Origin: Pseudohongiella sp.
GTDB taxonomy: Bacteria; Pseudomonadota; Gammaproteobacteria; Pseudomonadales; Pseudohongiellaceae
NCBI GenBank assembly: GCA_030696315.1
Contig: JAUYSM010000027.1
Location: 1-64,000 of the forward strand
Length of the DNA stretch: 64,000 nucleotides
Reading direction: 5' to 3'
The stretch's first letter is position 1, and each line of letters begins with the position of its first letter. Shown one piece after another: positions 27,544 through 36,562 of the stretch. The translations under genes were made by a program, and so were the position numbers. Below the pieces are notes generated by a model. That model did no database searches. It saw nothing but the letters and a program-made list of their open reading frames with translations, and had not been told where the DNA came from.

Positions 27544-29006
27544 TGACTGTCATGATGATAAAACAAATGATGTTGATTGGCCTCCGGCGACTGACCATAA
27601 CCAGCGCCCTGACGCTGGCAAGTATTGCTGTTGCTCACGCGCAATCTGCTCCCAACCCCTGGGAAGCTTTTGAGTATCCCGAGATCAATAATTTTGACAT
27701 GCCGGCGCTGGAGATTTTTGAGCTTGAAAATGGCATTCGTTTTTATCTGGTTGAAGACCGTGAATTGCCGCTTATCGATCTGACGGTACTGGTACGCACT
27801 GGCGGAATTCTGGTGCCTGATGACAAAGTGGGGTTGCAAAATCTGACCGGTGCCGTCATGCGCAGTGGTGGTTCTGTGAACTACCCAGACAATGAGCTCA
27901 ACCGAATGCTGGAGAATCGCGCGGCTGAAATTGAAACGGAAATCGGATTCAGTTCGGGCTCGGCGCGGATGAATGTGCTGGCCGATGATTTTGAAGCTTT
28001 ACTGCCGGTTTTTCTGGATGTGTTGGTCAACCCAGCATTTCCTGAGGAGCGTTTGCAACTGGCCATTACGCAGCAGCGCAGCAGTATTGCGCGTCGCAAT
28101 GATGATCAGGGCAGTGTCGCCAATCGAGAGTTTCAGCGACTGATTTATGGGCAGCAATCCAAATACGCACGGCGCATAGAAAACGCAACGCTGAGTAACA
28201 TCACACAACAAGATGTGCTGGATTTTCACAAGCAGGCATTTGTGTCGCGCAATATGATGGTCGGGGTGACCGGTGATTTTGATGTCGCTGAGATGCGAGC
28301 ACTGTTAAGTGACGCGTTTGCCGTGGTGCCGTCCGGCGATGAGAGCCTGCTGGAATTCCCGCCCGTGGATTACAGCTTTGATTCGGGCATTTTTCTGGTG
28401 GATAAACCAGATGTGAATCAGAGTTATGTGCTGCTCGGACACATTGGTGGTATGCGTGACAGTCCGGACTATGCGGCCTTACAAGTCATGAACAGAGTGT
28501 TAAGTGGCGGTTTTTCAAGCCGCTTGATGCAGGTGGTGCGCAGCGAACTCGGGCTTGCGTACTCGGTGTTCGGATCTTATGGCAGTGGCTTATATTTTCC
28601 CGGCACTTTCAGTGCTGGCGTGATGACACAAAGTGATTCCACCGCCGCTGCGATTGAGGCCATTGTTGCTCAGATCAGGCGTCTTCAGGACGAACCCATC
28701 AGTGATGCGGAATTACGTGATACCAAGGACCAATTCCTCAACACACTGGTGTTCCAGTACCCCGGTATCAGTGCAGTGTTGCGTGAGCGTATGAATAATG
28801 ATTACGCAGGGTTGCCGCCAGATACTTTTGAGCAGTTGGTTGCACAGATTCAGCAAGTCACCGTGGCTGATGTGCAGTCGGTGGCACAGCGTTACCTGAG
28901 ACCGGATACCTTGCGGATACTGGTCGTAGGCAATGCCGCTGAGCTGGGTGATCAACTTGAGCGCTTTGGTAATGTGCAGCCGGTGGATATCAGTATTCCG
29001 CAGTAA
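27543..29006 (+). CDS. M16 family peptidase-like protein, non-catalytic partner
   Basis: This 487-residue M16-fold protein follows the catalytic M16 gene with ATG overlapping its stop (TGATG). A signal peptide ends at VAHAQS. The M16 beginning LENGIRFYLVEDRELPLIDLTV is clear, but the position of the HxxEH zinc motif reads LQNLTGAVMRSGG, so no zinc can be bound there. The second half carries the substrate-binding pair region LGLAYSVFGSYGSGLYFPGTF. In two-subunit M16 peptidases one chain supplies the zinc site and the other the Arg/Tyr substrate-binding residues, which fits this pair. GTG 27540 is an alternative start. Confidence 0.92.
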   Translation: MTVMMIKQMMLIGLRRLTITSALTLASIAVAHAQSAPNPWEAFEYPEINNFDMPALEIFELENGIRFYLVEDRELPLIDLTVLVRTGGILVPDDKVGLQNLTGAVMRSGGSVNYPDNELNRMLENRAAEIETEIGFSSGSARMNVLADDFEALLPVFLDVLVNPAFPEERLQLAITQQRSSIARRNDDQGSVANREFQRLIYGQQSKYARRIENATLSNITQQDVLDFHKQAFVSRNMMVGVTGDFDVAEMRALLSDAFAVVPSGDESLLEFPPVDYSFDSGIFLVDKPDVNQSYVLLGHIGGMRDSPDYAALQVMNRVLSGGFSSRLMQVVRSELGLAYSVFGSYGSGLYFPGTFSAGVMTQSDSTAAAIEAIVAQIRRLQDEPISDAELRDTKDQFLNTLVFQYPGISAVLRERMNNDYAGLPPDTFEQLVAQIQQVTVADVQSVAQRYLRPDTLRILVVGNAAELGDQLERFGNVQPVDISIPQ

Positions 29007-29043
29007 GCATTTTTAAGACATAACAACAATAAGAGGGCAGGAC

Positions 29044-29862
29044 GTGGATATCGCCGGCATTCGTTCCCGCACCATCAGGTTTGGCACACTGACAATCAGC
29101 TTTCATCCGCTGGTATTTATCTGCCTATGCTCCAGTCTGGGCATGTTTATCAGCCTGGGCTTCTGGCAACTGGATCGAGCGGATGAAAAGCGTGCTCTGG
29201 CCATGGCGATGCAACAGCGTGCCGTGGCGGAACCGGTTGCGCTGAGTGCTTTGCACAGTTTGGCAGAGAGTGTGGCAGACAGTGTGGCAAACACTACGCA
29301 GTCTGATACAGCCCAGAGTCCCGACCCGGCGCCCGGCAATATGACCCGGGTGCAACTCTCCGGTGAATATCAGCATGACATTTCATTTCTGGTGGCTTTT
29401 CAGTTTTTTCAGGGGCGCGCCGGATATGAACTGGTGACACCGCTGAGACCGACTAATGGCGGGTCATTGGTGTTGGTCAGTCGTGGTTGGATGTCGGCCG
29501 GCGCCGATCTGGGTCGGCCAGCGGTACCCGCCGGTGTTAGTGGCGAGCAAACGCTAATTGCCCAAATACACGTGCCGGAGTTTGACGTGCCCGCAGGGGA
29601 GGTGACCGACACGGATTGGCCTGTGCGTTTGCCTCGAATGAATGTAAAACAAGCGGAACAATTGCTGGGCGAGCCAGTCTATCCCTATGTGTTGCGACTG
29701 GAGGCTGATCAAGCGGGGGTGCTGTCACGCCACTGGAGCATCCCCCGCGTTGAAACGCGGGGGCATTTTGCGTATGCCATACAGTGGTTTGGTATTGCAC
29801 TGCTGGTATCAATAGCCGCTTTGTTTTATTCCAGCAATCTCGCGCAACTGATCAAGGACTGA
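29044..29862 (+). CDS. SURF1 family protein (cytochrome oxidase assembly factor-like)
   Basis: SURF1 proteins help insert haem a into aa3-type cytochrome c oxidase in the inner membrane. The 272-residue product has the two-helix layout: helix 1 with the hallmark SLGFWQLDRADEKRAL, a periplasmic domain with YELVTPLRP and VLVSRGWM, and helix 2 preceded by GHFAYAIQWFGIALL. A repetitive insert (residues about 70-95, ESVADSVANTTQSDTAQS) is unusual. GTG start at 29044 with GAGGG upstream. No oxidase genes are visible nearby, so its cox cluster must be elsewhere or the gene is displaced. Confidence 0.9.
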   Translation: MDIAGIRSRTIRFGTLTISFHPLVFICLCSSLGMFISLGFWQLDRADEKRALAMAMQQRAVAEPVALSALHSLAESVADSVANTTQSDTAQSPDPAPGNMTRVQLSGEYQHDISFLVAFQFFQGRAGYELVTPLRPTNGGSLVLVSRGWMSAGADLGRPAVPAGVSGEQTLIAQIHVPEFDVPAGEVTDTDWPVRLPRMNVKQAEQLLGEPVYPYVLRLEADQAGVLSRHWSIPRVETRGHFAYAIQWFGIALLVSIAALFYSSNLAQLIKD

Positions 29863-29888
29863 CAGCCCGTGTGTCTGCCACCTACAAC

Positions 29889-30539
29889 TTAGCGCGGAAC
29901 CGCAACAATCTGCAGCTCTACACGTCGGTTGCTGGCACGACCTTGTTCATTATCATTGCTTGCAATTGGGCGATCCGGGCCAACACCTTGCACCAGCAAG
30001 CGGTTCTGATCAACGCCACGTGACGCCAGGTAGTTGGATACACTGCCAGCCCTGCGGTTTGACAGGTTGTAGTTGTAGTCACGAGCGCCCGTTGAATCGG
30101 TATGGCCGACCACTTGCAGGCGTGTATCGGTAAATTTGTAAAGCACCTGCGCCACCGAATCCAGCACCGGGAAAAAGTCCGGGCGTATGTCATATTGATT
30201 GGTGTTAAAGGTGATGTTGCCAGGCATGATCAGATCGAGTTGATCGCCGTTGCGGTTGACCTGAACACCCGTGCCTTGCAATTCTTCGCGAAGCTCTGCT
30301 TCCTGCGCATCCATGTAAGCGCCAACACCTGCGCCAATGGCGCCACAGCCCAGCGCCGCATTTCGTGCATGTTGACCGCTGTCGATAGCGCCCACCAGCC
30401 CGCAAACAACACCGCTGATGGCGCCATATTGCACGGCGCGACTGGTTTGTTGTTGGCCTGTGTACGGGTTGATTGTGCTGCAAGCCGCCAATGCGGCAGC
30501 AGACGTCAGCAAAACAATTGATTTGATAAATGTAGACAT
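29889..30539 (-). CDS. OmpA-family outer-membrane lipoprotein (YiaD-like)
   Basis: A 216-residue lipoprotein with signal ending LAAC (Cys20). A glycine-rich segment (about 40-78, GAISGVVCGLVGAIDSG, then GCGAIGAGVGAYMDAQEAEL) resembles the glycine-zipper part of YiaD. The OmpA peptidoglycan-binding domain follows: ITFNTNQYDIRPDF, then LQVVGHTDSTGARDYNYNLSNRRA and GRASNRRVEL. It should anchor the outer membrane to the cell wall. It is convergent with the SURF1 gene, 26 bp away, and divergent from the DUF2892 gene. Confidence 0.93.
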   Translation of the reverse strand: MSTFIKSIVLLTSAAALAACSTINPYTGQQQTSRAVQYGAISGVVCGLVGAIDSGQHARNAALGCGAIGAGVGAYMDAQEAELREELQGTGVQVNRNGDQLDLIMPGNITFNTNQYDIRPDFFPVLDSVAQVLYKFTDTRLQVVGHTDSTGARDYNYNLSNRRAGSVSNYLASRGVDQNRLLVQGVGPDRPIASNDNEQGRASNRRVELQIVAVPR

Positions 30540-30697
30540 AATGGCATTCCTTTAGTGTGTGTGATCTGCCTGCAAGCGTGTGAATCAGTATTGATTTGTT
30601 TCTGATCAATAACACTGCAAGTAATCAGGTGTAGCTTAGTATTGGTCAGAGCACATGAACAAAACATGAACAGAAAATGAGCTGGAGCAAAAATTCT

Positions 30698-30886
30698 ATG
30701 AAAGCAAATGTGGGTGTAGCGGATAAATCCGTACGAATTGTGGCTGGAGCGGTTCTGATAGCATTGACGTTGATGGGGACTATCGGCGTTTGGGGCTGGA
30801 TCGGGCTAGTGCCTTTGCTGACAGGGCTGTTGAACTTTTGTCCACTGTACACCGTTCTGGGTGTGAATACCTGCAAAAAGCCTTGA
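30698..30886 (+). CDS. DUF2892 family small membrane protein
   Basis: A 62-residue protein matching DUF2892: MKANVGVADKSVRIVAGAVLI, then LMGTIGVWGWIGLVPLLTG and LNFCPLYTVLGVNTC. Two membrane helices and two conserved cysteines are visible. Members are often fused to or found beside rhodanese domains (as in YgaP); no rhodanese is present here. Start chosen at ATG 30698 with GGAG about 10 nt upstream, because the conserved family start is MKANVG; an ATG 21 nt upstream is in frame. Confidence 0.85.
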   Translation: MKANVGVADKSVRIVAGAVLIALTLMGTIGVWGWIGLVPLLTGLLNFCPLYTVLGVNTCKKP

Positions 30887-30922
30887 TTGCTGGTAGATAG
30901 TGCCTGTTTTTAAGCATTCACA

Positions 30923-31993
30923 TCATTTGCCGATGAGTATTGCCTGCGCCAGATGATAGGCACTGAGCCAGGCGCCTTCGACGCGGCCTTGATTCAGCCA
31001 ATCGCCGCAAATACCTAGACCGGTTTGCGGTTGCCAGATAAAACCTGGCGCGTTCAGCGATTGTTGCGCTTGCGCGAAACGCCAGCGGTGCGCGCTGGCA
31101 TGTATCGGGACATGCCGATCGGCGTTCAGGCCGCAGATAACATTAAATTCAGCGAGCATGGCCTGAATGACATCGGTATTCTGAGTCTCAAGCTGTTGTG
31201 AAGACCAGCCAGTGCTCGCATGCAACAACCAGCTTTCACCAACAGGCCGCGAGGGTTTGCTGCTGTCTCGGCAGATCCAGCTCAGGACAGGTTTGCTGTT
31301 GTCCGGATTCACAAATGCTGCATCAAATGGCAAGGGTAAGCGTTCCGCAAAATGCAGCATCAGGGCCCAGCAAGGGCTGAGCGCATGTTGTTGAGTTGAT
31401 GCGCGTGCCTGCTCGACAAAGGCTAATGGCACATCAGTCGACGCGGCAAGCAAATCATCCACCTGTTGCGCAGGCAAGGCAATAACAAGCTGGTCAAACG
31501 GGCCTGCCAAGTTGTTTTGACTGTCGATAGCCAGCATCCATTGATCTGCCTGCTTTTTTATGGACACGACACGTTGTTCACAACGGACTGACAGATCTCT
31601 GGCCAGTTGGCGAGCCGGCGCGCTCATGCCGGGTACTCCGACATACCGTGTTAATTTGCCGGCATGCTGACTCTGCAGATCGGGTTTAACACCAAAGCTG
31701 TGCAGTATGGGTGACCAGATACTGACTACACCTAGGGCGATCCACGCGTCCACTTGTTTAATAAACAAAGCATCCCGGGCGGTAAAATATTGCGCGCCGT
31801 GATCACATTGCCAAGTGGACACAGGGTTTTGATCCGCGCTGATGTCAAACCGACGTGTGCTCATGCGCCCACCCGCGCCTCGTGATTTTTCAAACACGGT
31901 CACGCAGTACCCTGCTGTTTGCAGATGGTGCGCACAGGCTAGCCCGGCAAGACCAGCGCCTATCACTGCCACTTGTTTTCTTGGGATCGACAT
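30923..31993 (-). CDS. FAD-dependent oxidoreductase (renalase/amine-oxidase-like)
   Basis: A 356-residue flavoprotein with the dinucleotide-binding start VAVIGAGLAGLACAHHLQTAGY followed by VFEKSRGAGGRMSTRR, the pattern of the NAD(P)/FAD amine-oxidase-like family that includes bacterial renalase-type proteins. Further family landmarks are CDHGAQYFTARD, GVPGMSAPAR and the late GLGICGDWLNQGRVEGAWLSAYHLA. Substrate unknown. It is the last gene of a reverse-strand operon behind the SDR gene (14-nt gap) and the iron-sulfur photolyase. This grouping recurs in light-responsive gene clusters of other proteobacteria. Confidence 0.88.
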   Translation of the reverse strand: MSIPRKQVAVIGAGLAGLACAHHLQTAGYCVTVFEKSRGAGGRMSTRRFDISADQNPVSTWQCDHGAQYFTARDALFIKQVDAWIALGVVSIWSPILHSFGVKPDLQSQHAGKLTRYVGVPGMSAPARQLARDLSVRCEQRVVSIKKQADQWMLAIDSQNNLAGPFDQLVIALPAQQVDDLLAASTDVPLAFVEQARASTQQHALSPCWALMLHFAERLPLPFDAAFVNPDNSKPVLSWICRDSSKPSRPVGESWLLHASTGWSSQQLETQNTDVIQAMLAEFNVICGLNADRHVPIHASAHRWRFAQAQQSLNAPGFIWQPQTGLGICGDWLNQGRVEGAWLSAYHLAQAILIGK

Positions 31994-32007
31994 CGTCTGC
32001 TATCTCT

Positions 32008-32805
32008 TTACCAGGTAATGGCCGCGCCCGCCCAGTCAAGGTAGGAGGCTTCCCCATCCACTGGCAAGGCAGAGCAGATTGTCAGCAGTTGGGCTGCCAC
32101 AAATTCAGGTGTGAACAGTTTGTCTGCAGGCACATTTTTCTGGAACGGCCGGGACAGTGAGGTATCCACTGTGCCGGGGTGGAAGGCAAACAACTTGACG
32201 CCGGGGGCGCGCCGGGCATACTCAATGGCCGCTGTTTTGATCACCATATTGAGCGCGGCCTTTGATGCACGGTAGCTGTACCACCCGCCCTTATGATTGT
32301 CGCTGATGCTGCCAACGCGCGCACTGAAAACGCTCACTACACAGCGCGGGGAGTTCTTCACAACCGGCAGCAGGGCTTGTAACCAGAGTGCGGGCAGAAT
32401 GCTGTTGATATGCATCAGTTCCGCCATCTGCACAGCATCAATGTCCTCGATGCGTTTTTCAGGTTTGATGTGCTCATTGTGTAATACGCCCGTACAGATA
32501 AAAACATGACTGAACGGGCCAGGCAATGTGGAGCCCAATTGCCTGATCGCTTCAGCGGAGTAGTCACAGCTCAGATAACTTACCTGTACGTCGCTTCCGG
32601 CGACGGCGCGTTTGCCGGGTACGGGCAGTTGTCGACTCACGGCGATAATGTTGTTCACCGTGTGTTGATCAATCATGGCAGTGATTAATGCCTGAGCAAT
32701 GGCACTGCCAGCGCCGATGACCAATGCCTTGGATGCAAAATTATTGTTGAGTTGAATATCATCATCCAATTTGTCAGCGCGATCGGCAGTCGTGTCAGAG
32801 TTCAT
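32008..32805 (-). CDS. Short-chain dehydrogenase/reductase
   Basis: SDR-fold oxidoreductase of 265 residues. The cofactor motif GAGSAIAQALI is at about 33-43, followed by the NNIIAVSR turn and the catalytic YSYRASKAA (Tyr-x3-Lys). It belongs to the CsgA/cell-to-cell signalling-like SDR subgroup often found next to photolyase-family genes. Substrate unknown. Its start overlaps the end of the photolyase gene by 11 nt and the FAD oxidoreductase follows after 14 nt, so the three are one transcription unit. Confidence 0.87.
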   Translation of the reverse strand: MNSDTTADRADKLDDDIQLNNNFASKALVIGAGSAIAQALITAMIDQHTVNNIIAVSRQLPVPGKRAVAGSDVQVSYLSCDYSAEAIRQLGSTLPGPFSHVFICTGVLHNEHIKPEKRIEDIDAVQMAELMHINSILPALWLQALLPVVKNSPRCVVSVFSARVGSISDNHKGGWYSYRASKAALNMVIKTAAIEYARRAPGVKLFAFHPGTVDTSLSRPFQKNVPADKLFTPEFVAAQLLTICSALPVDGEASYLDWAGAAITW

Positions 32806-34324
32806 TGATATGCTCCAGCAAATAGGAAGACCGCAGGTGTAGCGCCTGCTTTTTGTCGTCGCTCATGCGCTCATAGCTGCGATAGATCATGCTCATGCGG
32901 GGATTCCTGGCGAACTGATCGGCGTGGCGTGAAACAAAGTGCCAATACAGACTGTTAAACGGGCAACTGTTGTGTTCCGTGGATGTTTTAACCTGGTACT
33001 CACAGTGGCGGCAGTAGTCAGACATTTTATGGATATAACTGCCAGATGCCGCGTAGGGTTTGCTGGCTAACAAACCGCCATCGGCATGCATCACCATTCC
33101 CAGGGTATTTGGCAACTCGACCCAGTCATAAGCATCCGCATATACTGCCAGATACCAATCACAGATTTGCGTTGGTATGACACCTGCGAGCAGGGCAAAA
33201 TTTCCGGTCACCATCAAACGCTGAATATGGTGTGCGTATGCGTGATCAAACGTGTTTTTAAAACAGGCTTTCATACACGCCATACGCGTTTCGCCTGTCC
33301 AGTAATAATCAGGCAGATTACGGGTGTTGTTCAGGCTGTTTTGTTCGGCGTATGCAGGCATATTCATCCAGTAAATGCCGCGAACATACTCTCGCCAGCC
33401 GATGACCTGTCGGATAAAGCCTTCAACAGCATTGAGTGGTGCCAACTGATCGCGCCATGCGCGTTCTGCGGCCTGACATACTTCCAGCGCCGTCAATAAC
33501 CCACAATTGAGACTGGTAGAAATCAGGCTGTGAAACATGAAATGCTGCGACTGTTGCATGGCATCCTGATAATCACCAAACCAGCGCAGCCGGGTATCGA
33601 TAAATCCCGCAAGCGCCTGCAAGGCTTGTTCGCGGTTTGTTGGCCAGTTGAAGTGTGTGAGTGTGCCGGGATGACTGACAAACTCCTTGTCAACCAGCTC
33701 AAAAACCGTGGTATCAATATCGTCATAAACAAACGCTGGTCGACTCGGAATCGCGGGGTCGCCGCGATACGGTTCACGATTATCGCTGTCAAAGTTCCAT
33801 TGCCAACCAACGGGCTGGTCACCCTCCATCAACAAGCCGGTTTTGCGGCGCATTTCCCGATAAAAATACTCCATGCGCAGTTGTTTGCGCCCCTGCGCCC
33901 ACTGCGCAAATTCGTCTTTTGTACAGATAAAACGTGTGTCTTCAACAAGTGTAACCGGTACCCCAAGTTGTTGCGGCCATGTGTCCAGCATCTGTTGGTG
34001 CAAGCGGTATTCGCCACATTCCGTCACGTAAATTTGATCAACCGGATTTTGGGCCAGAAATTCCATTAAGACGTCATTCAAACCTATTTCTGGTTTGTCT
34101 CTATCATAATAATGGTAATGGACTTGCCAGCCATCAGCCTGCAATTGCCGGGCAAAGTGCCGCATCGCGCTGAAAATCAGTGCTATTTTCTGTTTGTGAT
34201 GTGCGACATAACGAGCTTCTACACCCACCTCTGCCATCACGATCCAGTCGCGTGTTTTACTGAGTTTCTGCAGACTCGAGATGGACGCGCTGAGCTGATC
34301 ACCCAGTATCAGAGCAATATTCAC
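32795..34324 (-). CDS. Iron-sulfur bacterial cryptochrome/photolyase (FeS-BCP, PhrB type)
   Basis: This 509-residue flavoprotein belongs to the prokaryotic (6-4) photolyase family with a [4Fe-4S] cluster, of which Agrobacterium PhrB is the type. The amino end MNIALILGDQLSASISSL matches the family. The four cluster cysteines are in place: Cys350, Cys438, Cys441 and Cys454, a spacing of C-x87-C-x2-C-x12-C, the numbering I recall for PhrB. The FAD-binding region contains GFIRQVIGWREYVRGIYW. Expected activity is light-driven repair of UV (6-4) photoproducts, or light signalling. The GTG start overlaps the stop of the upstream DCC-family gene (GTGA). Confidence 0.95.
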   Translation of the reverse strand: MNIALILGDQLSASISSLQKLSKTRDWIVMAEVGVEARYVAHHKQKIALIFSAMRHFARQLQADGWQVHYHYYDRDKPEIGLNDVLMEFLAQNPVDQIYVTECGEYRLHQQMLDTWPQQLGVPVTLVEDTRFICTKDEFAQWAQGRKQLRMEYFYREMRRKTGLLMEGDQPVGWQWNFDSDNREPYRGDPAIPSRPAFVYDDIDTTVFELVDKEFVSHPGTLTHFNWPTNREQALQALAGFIDTRLRWFGDYQDAMQQSQHFMFHSLISTSLNCGLLTALEVCQAAERAWRDQLAPLNAVEGFIRQVIGWREYVRGIYWMNMPAYAEQNSLNNTRNLPDYYWTGETRMACMKACFKNTFDHAYAHHIQRLMVTGNFALLAGVIPTQICDWYLAVYADAYDWVELPNTLGMVMHADGGLLASKPYAASGSYIHKMSDYCRHCEYQVKTSTEHNSCPFNSLYWHFVSRHADQFARNPRMSMIYRSYERMSDDKKQALHLRSSYLLEHINEL

Positions 34325-34716
34325 AGCTTGGGCTGGCAGCGATCGCTTTCACACACAGACGGTCTGCCGAACCAGCCTGAAATGCGATGCCGATGTTTGG
34401 CAAAGTATAAGTACACCTGATCTGCAACAGGTTTGATCAGCGGCCAGCGCATAAACGCAAACCAGTGGCCTTTGCCAACCAGCGCCCAGGCCATGCAGGT
34501 CACATCCAGGCCGAGGATAATGCGGCCATCCGGTAATTCGCCATGCAAAATGCGATCAGCTTTGACCGCATCGATATGGGGAAAGCGCTGGGCAAAATCT
34601 GCCGCATTGATGTCCTGCATATCCAGCAAACCTTGTTTATCCAAGCGTTTGATGTGATTGATTTCTTTGGTGCACAAAGGGCAAAGCCCATCGTAGTAAA
34701 CCCGTAAAGCAGACAT
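34321..34716 (-). CDS. DCC-family thiol-disulfide oxidoreductase-like protein (DUF393)
   Basis: A 131-residue protein with the DUF393 signature YYDGLCPLCTKEINHIKRLD, including the DxLCPxC redox-like motif near residue 9-14, and the later segment LPDGRIILGLDVTCMAWALVGKG. The biochemical role of this family is not settled. Start chosen at ATG 34716, with GGGGAAAG upstream and the family start immediately after it; the frame remains open further upstream into the chemoreceptor gene end. The stop overlaps the GTG start of the photolyase gene, so it is the first gene of that operon. Confidence 0.87.
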   Translation of the reverse strand: MSALRVYYDGLCPLCTKEINHIKRLDKQGLLDMQDINAADFAQRFPHIDAVKADRILHGELPDGRIILGLDVTCMAWALVGKGHWFAFMRWPLIKPVADQVYLYFAKHRHRISGWFGRPSVCESDRCQPKL

Positions 34717-34765
34717 CTTTACTTTCCCCACGTGTAAAAACAAATCGCTGGAAACACGGCGTAGA

Positions 34766-36292
34766 TCAGCGACGTGTGCTGAAGCGTTTGATCTGGCCAT
34801 CCAGATCTACACTCAGCGCATTGAGTTCGGACGACAAGGCTTTCAGATCAACAGCCTGTGCAGCATTGCTGCGCGCAATCCCATCAACTTCCCGCAAGTG
34901 TTTGGCGACATCATCACCCACCGTTGATTGTTGTTGGGTTGCCGTCGCAATCATGTCATTGATGCGAGAGATCTGGCTGATTTCACTGGCCATGCCTGAC
35001 AGTGTGTTGGCACTGGCATCTGCAGCCTGCAAACAGCGTTGCACGGAGGTTTGGCTGCGGCCCATCGCCTCGCGAGCAGATTGTGAGGCGTGCTGTAACC
35101 TCAAGATAAAATCCTGAATTTCATTGAGCGATTGGGCAGTGCGCTGAGACAGATTGCGCACTTCATCCGCAACAACCGCAAAGCCCCGACCCTGATCGCC
35201 CGCACGTGCTGCTTCGATGGCAGCATTTAATGCCAGTAGGTTGGTTTGCTCAGCAACGCCCCGAATGACATCAACCACTTGATGAATATCATTAGCCAAT
35301 TGCGCAGCACCCACAACAGCTTCGCCGGTCAGATCGATGTCGACATTTAACGAGGTGATTTCGGCTTTGATGTTCTGCATGGCCCGGTTGCCTTGTTGTG
35401 CATGATGGTCAGCATTGCGCGCAGAACTGGCTGCTTGTTCCGCGTTGCGAGCGACCTCGGCGGTAGCAGTACTCATCTCGTGCATGGCCTGCACCATGTA
35501 CTCACTTTCCGACGCCTGACGCTCAGCACTGGTGCTCACGTGTGTTGACTTATCAGCCAGGGCGCTGCCCATTTCGCGCATATTATCTAGTTTTTTGTTT
35601 ACACCGCTGACCAGATTCTCCAGTTGGTTCAGAAAACCGTTAAAGGCATCAGTCACCGGACTGTCAAACGGCACGCGGTAAGACAGGTTGATATGTTGTC
35701 CATCGGCCGTAATTTGATGCGTGGTATCAGCCAGCGATTCACCTTGCAGGGCGTCTCTTTGGGCAAGGATAGCCAGATAAACCAGCACCACCGCCTCAGC
35801 CACCACATAACCGGCGTGGATAAAGATCATCGATAACATGGGATGTTCAGTGACGTAGACACCCACGCCATTTACCTGCAAATAGAAAAACAGGAAGTGA
35901 TGGACAGCAATCACTACGGTAGCCACTACGATCGGCAACCAGTCACGGTAAAAAATCAGCAGAGCCAGCAGCACAAAAATCGAAAAATGCATTTCAACCG
36001 TGCCATGCGCTTGATGGATATGCAGCGCCGACATCACCATAAATCCGGTAGCGATCGCGCAGCGCATCACGCGCGTACCCGCCATGGTGTTGAGCAGTAC
36101 AACTGCGGTGGCCAGGGTTAGGCCGCTCACAACTATGGACGCCAGCCAGGTGCCATGCCAGGGTGCCAATGCCAGGGAATAAAGCACACAGACGCCGAGA
36201 ACACCTGTCATGATCATATCGGCACGTTTGTAAAATGCCAGGCTTTGGTTTGATGTAGCGTGAGAAGAAGCTATCGAATGTGGAGTACGCAT
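34766..36292 (-). CDS. Methyl-accepting chemotaxis protein with His-rich multi-helix membrane sensor
   Basis: A 508-residue chemoreceptor. Instead of a periplasmic domain it has about six membrane helices in residues 24-180. A striking segment (about 88-138) is rich in His: [19 protein letters not shown], then [20 protein letters not shown] linker without an obvious HAMP leads to the signalling domain, whose hairpin tip reads [20 protein letters not shown] followed by [20 protein letters not shown]. The family tends to use this kind of membrane segment for a small hydrophobic or gaseous cue or a bound metal/haem; that is inference. AGGA precedes the ATG. It lies 49 nt upstream of the DCC-photolyase operon on the same strand. 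Confidence 0.9.
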   Translation of the reverse strand: MRTPHSIASSHATSNQSLAFYKRADMIMTGVLGVCVLYSLALAPWHGTWLASIVVSGLTLATAVVLLNTMAGTRVMRCAIATGFMVMSALHIHQAHGTVEMHFSIFVLLALLIFYRDWLPIVVATVVIAVHHFLFFYLQVNGVGVYVTEHPMLSMIFIHAGYVVAEAVVLVYLAILAQRDALQGESLADTTHQITADGQHINLSYRVPFDSPVTDAFNGFLNQLENLVSGVNKKLDNMREMGSALADKSTHVSTSAERQASESEYMVQAMHEMSTATAEVARNAEQAASSARNADHHAQQGNRAMQNIKAEITSLNVDIDLTGEAVVGAAQLANDIHQVVDVIRGVAEQTNLLALNAAIEAARAGDQGRGFAVVADEVRNLSQRTAQSLNEIQDFILRLQHASQSAREAMGRSQTSVQRCLQAADASANTLSGMASEISQISRINDMIATATQQQSTVGDDVAKHLREVDGIARSNAAQAVDLKALSSELNALSVDLDGQIKRFSTRR

Positions 36293-36319
36293 GCTATTCC
36301 TGTGACTGCGGCTAAACAG

Positions 36320-36454
36320 AAAGACGTCCCTGAAGTTTTAAGCTCCCTGCCTTGACACTGTCGGCGGGATACTCAACTTCTTGACTCGATCGGCTGAATA
36401 TTTGTACGTCGAGCTCCTCTGACTGGTTCATGTTTATCAGGGACGGACGTCTTT
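36320..36454. repeat. Long-range inverted repeat between chemoreceptor and PhoX-like gene
   Basis: AAAGACGTCC (36320-36329) and GGACGTCTTT (36445-36454) are perfect 10-bp inverted copies 115 bp apart, and the adjoining CCCTGA / TCAGGG (36328-36333 and 36437-36442) extend the match with a 4-nt offset. It lies in the 270-bp divergent region between the chemoreceptor and the PhoX-like gene. It could be an operator looped by one protein or a structured leader; no known riboswitch consensus was recognised. Confidence 0.5.
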
Positions 36455-36562
36455 ATTACCGTTTTGTCACAATTTCATGGTTTACTTTGTCCATGATTTG
36501 GCAGTGCTTGTCATGGGTCAATGGCTGGCAATGCCGGTTTCCGGTATTCAGGAGTAATGTGA

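Noticed and set aside
36463..36514. Pho box upstream of the PhoX-like gene
   Set aside because: TTGTC words recur at 36464, 36487 and 36508, but at 21-23 bp rather than 11 bp spacing and with poor second half-sites; a PhoB site cannot be supported.
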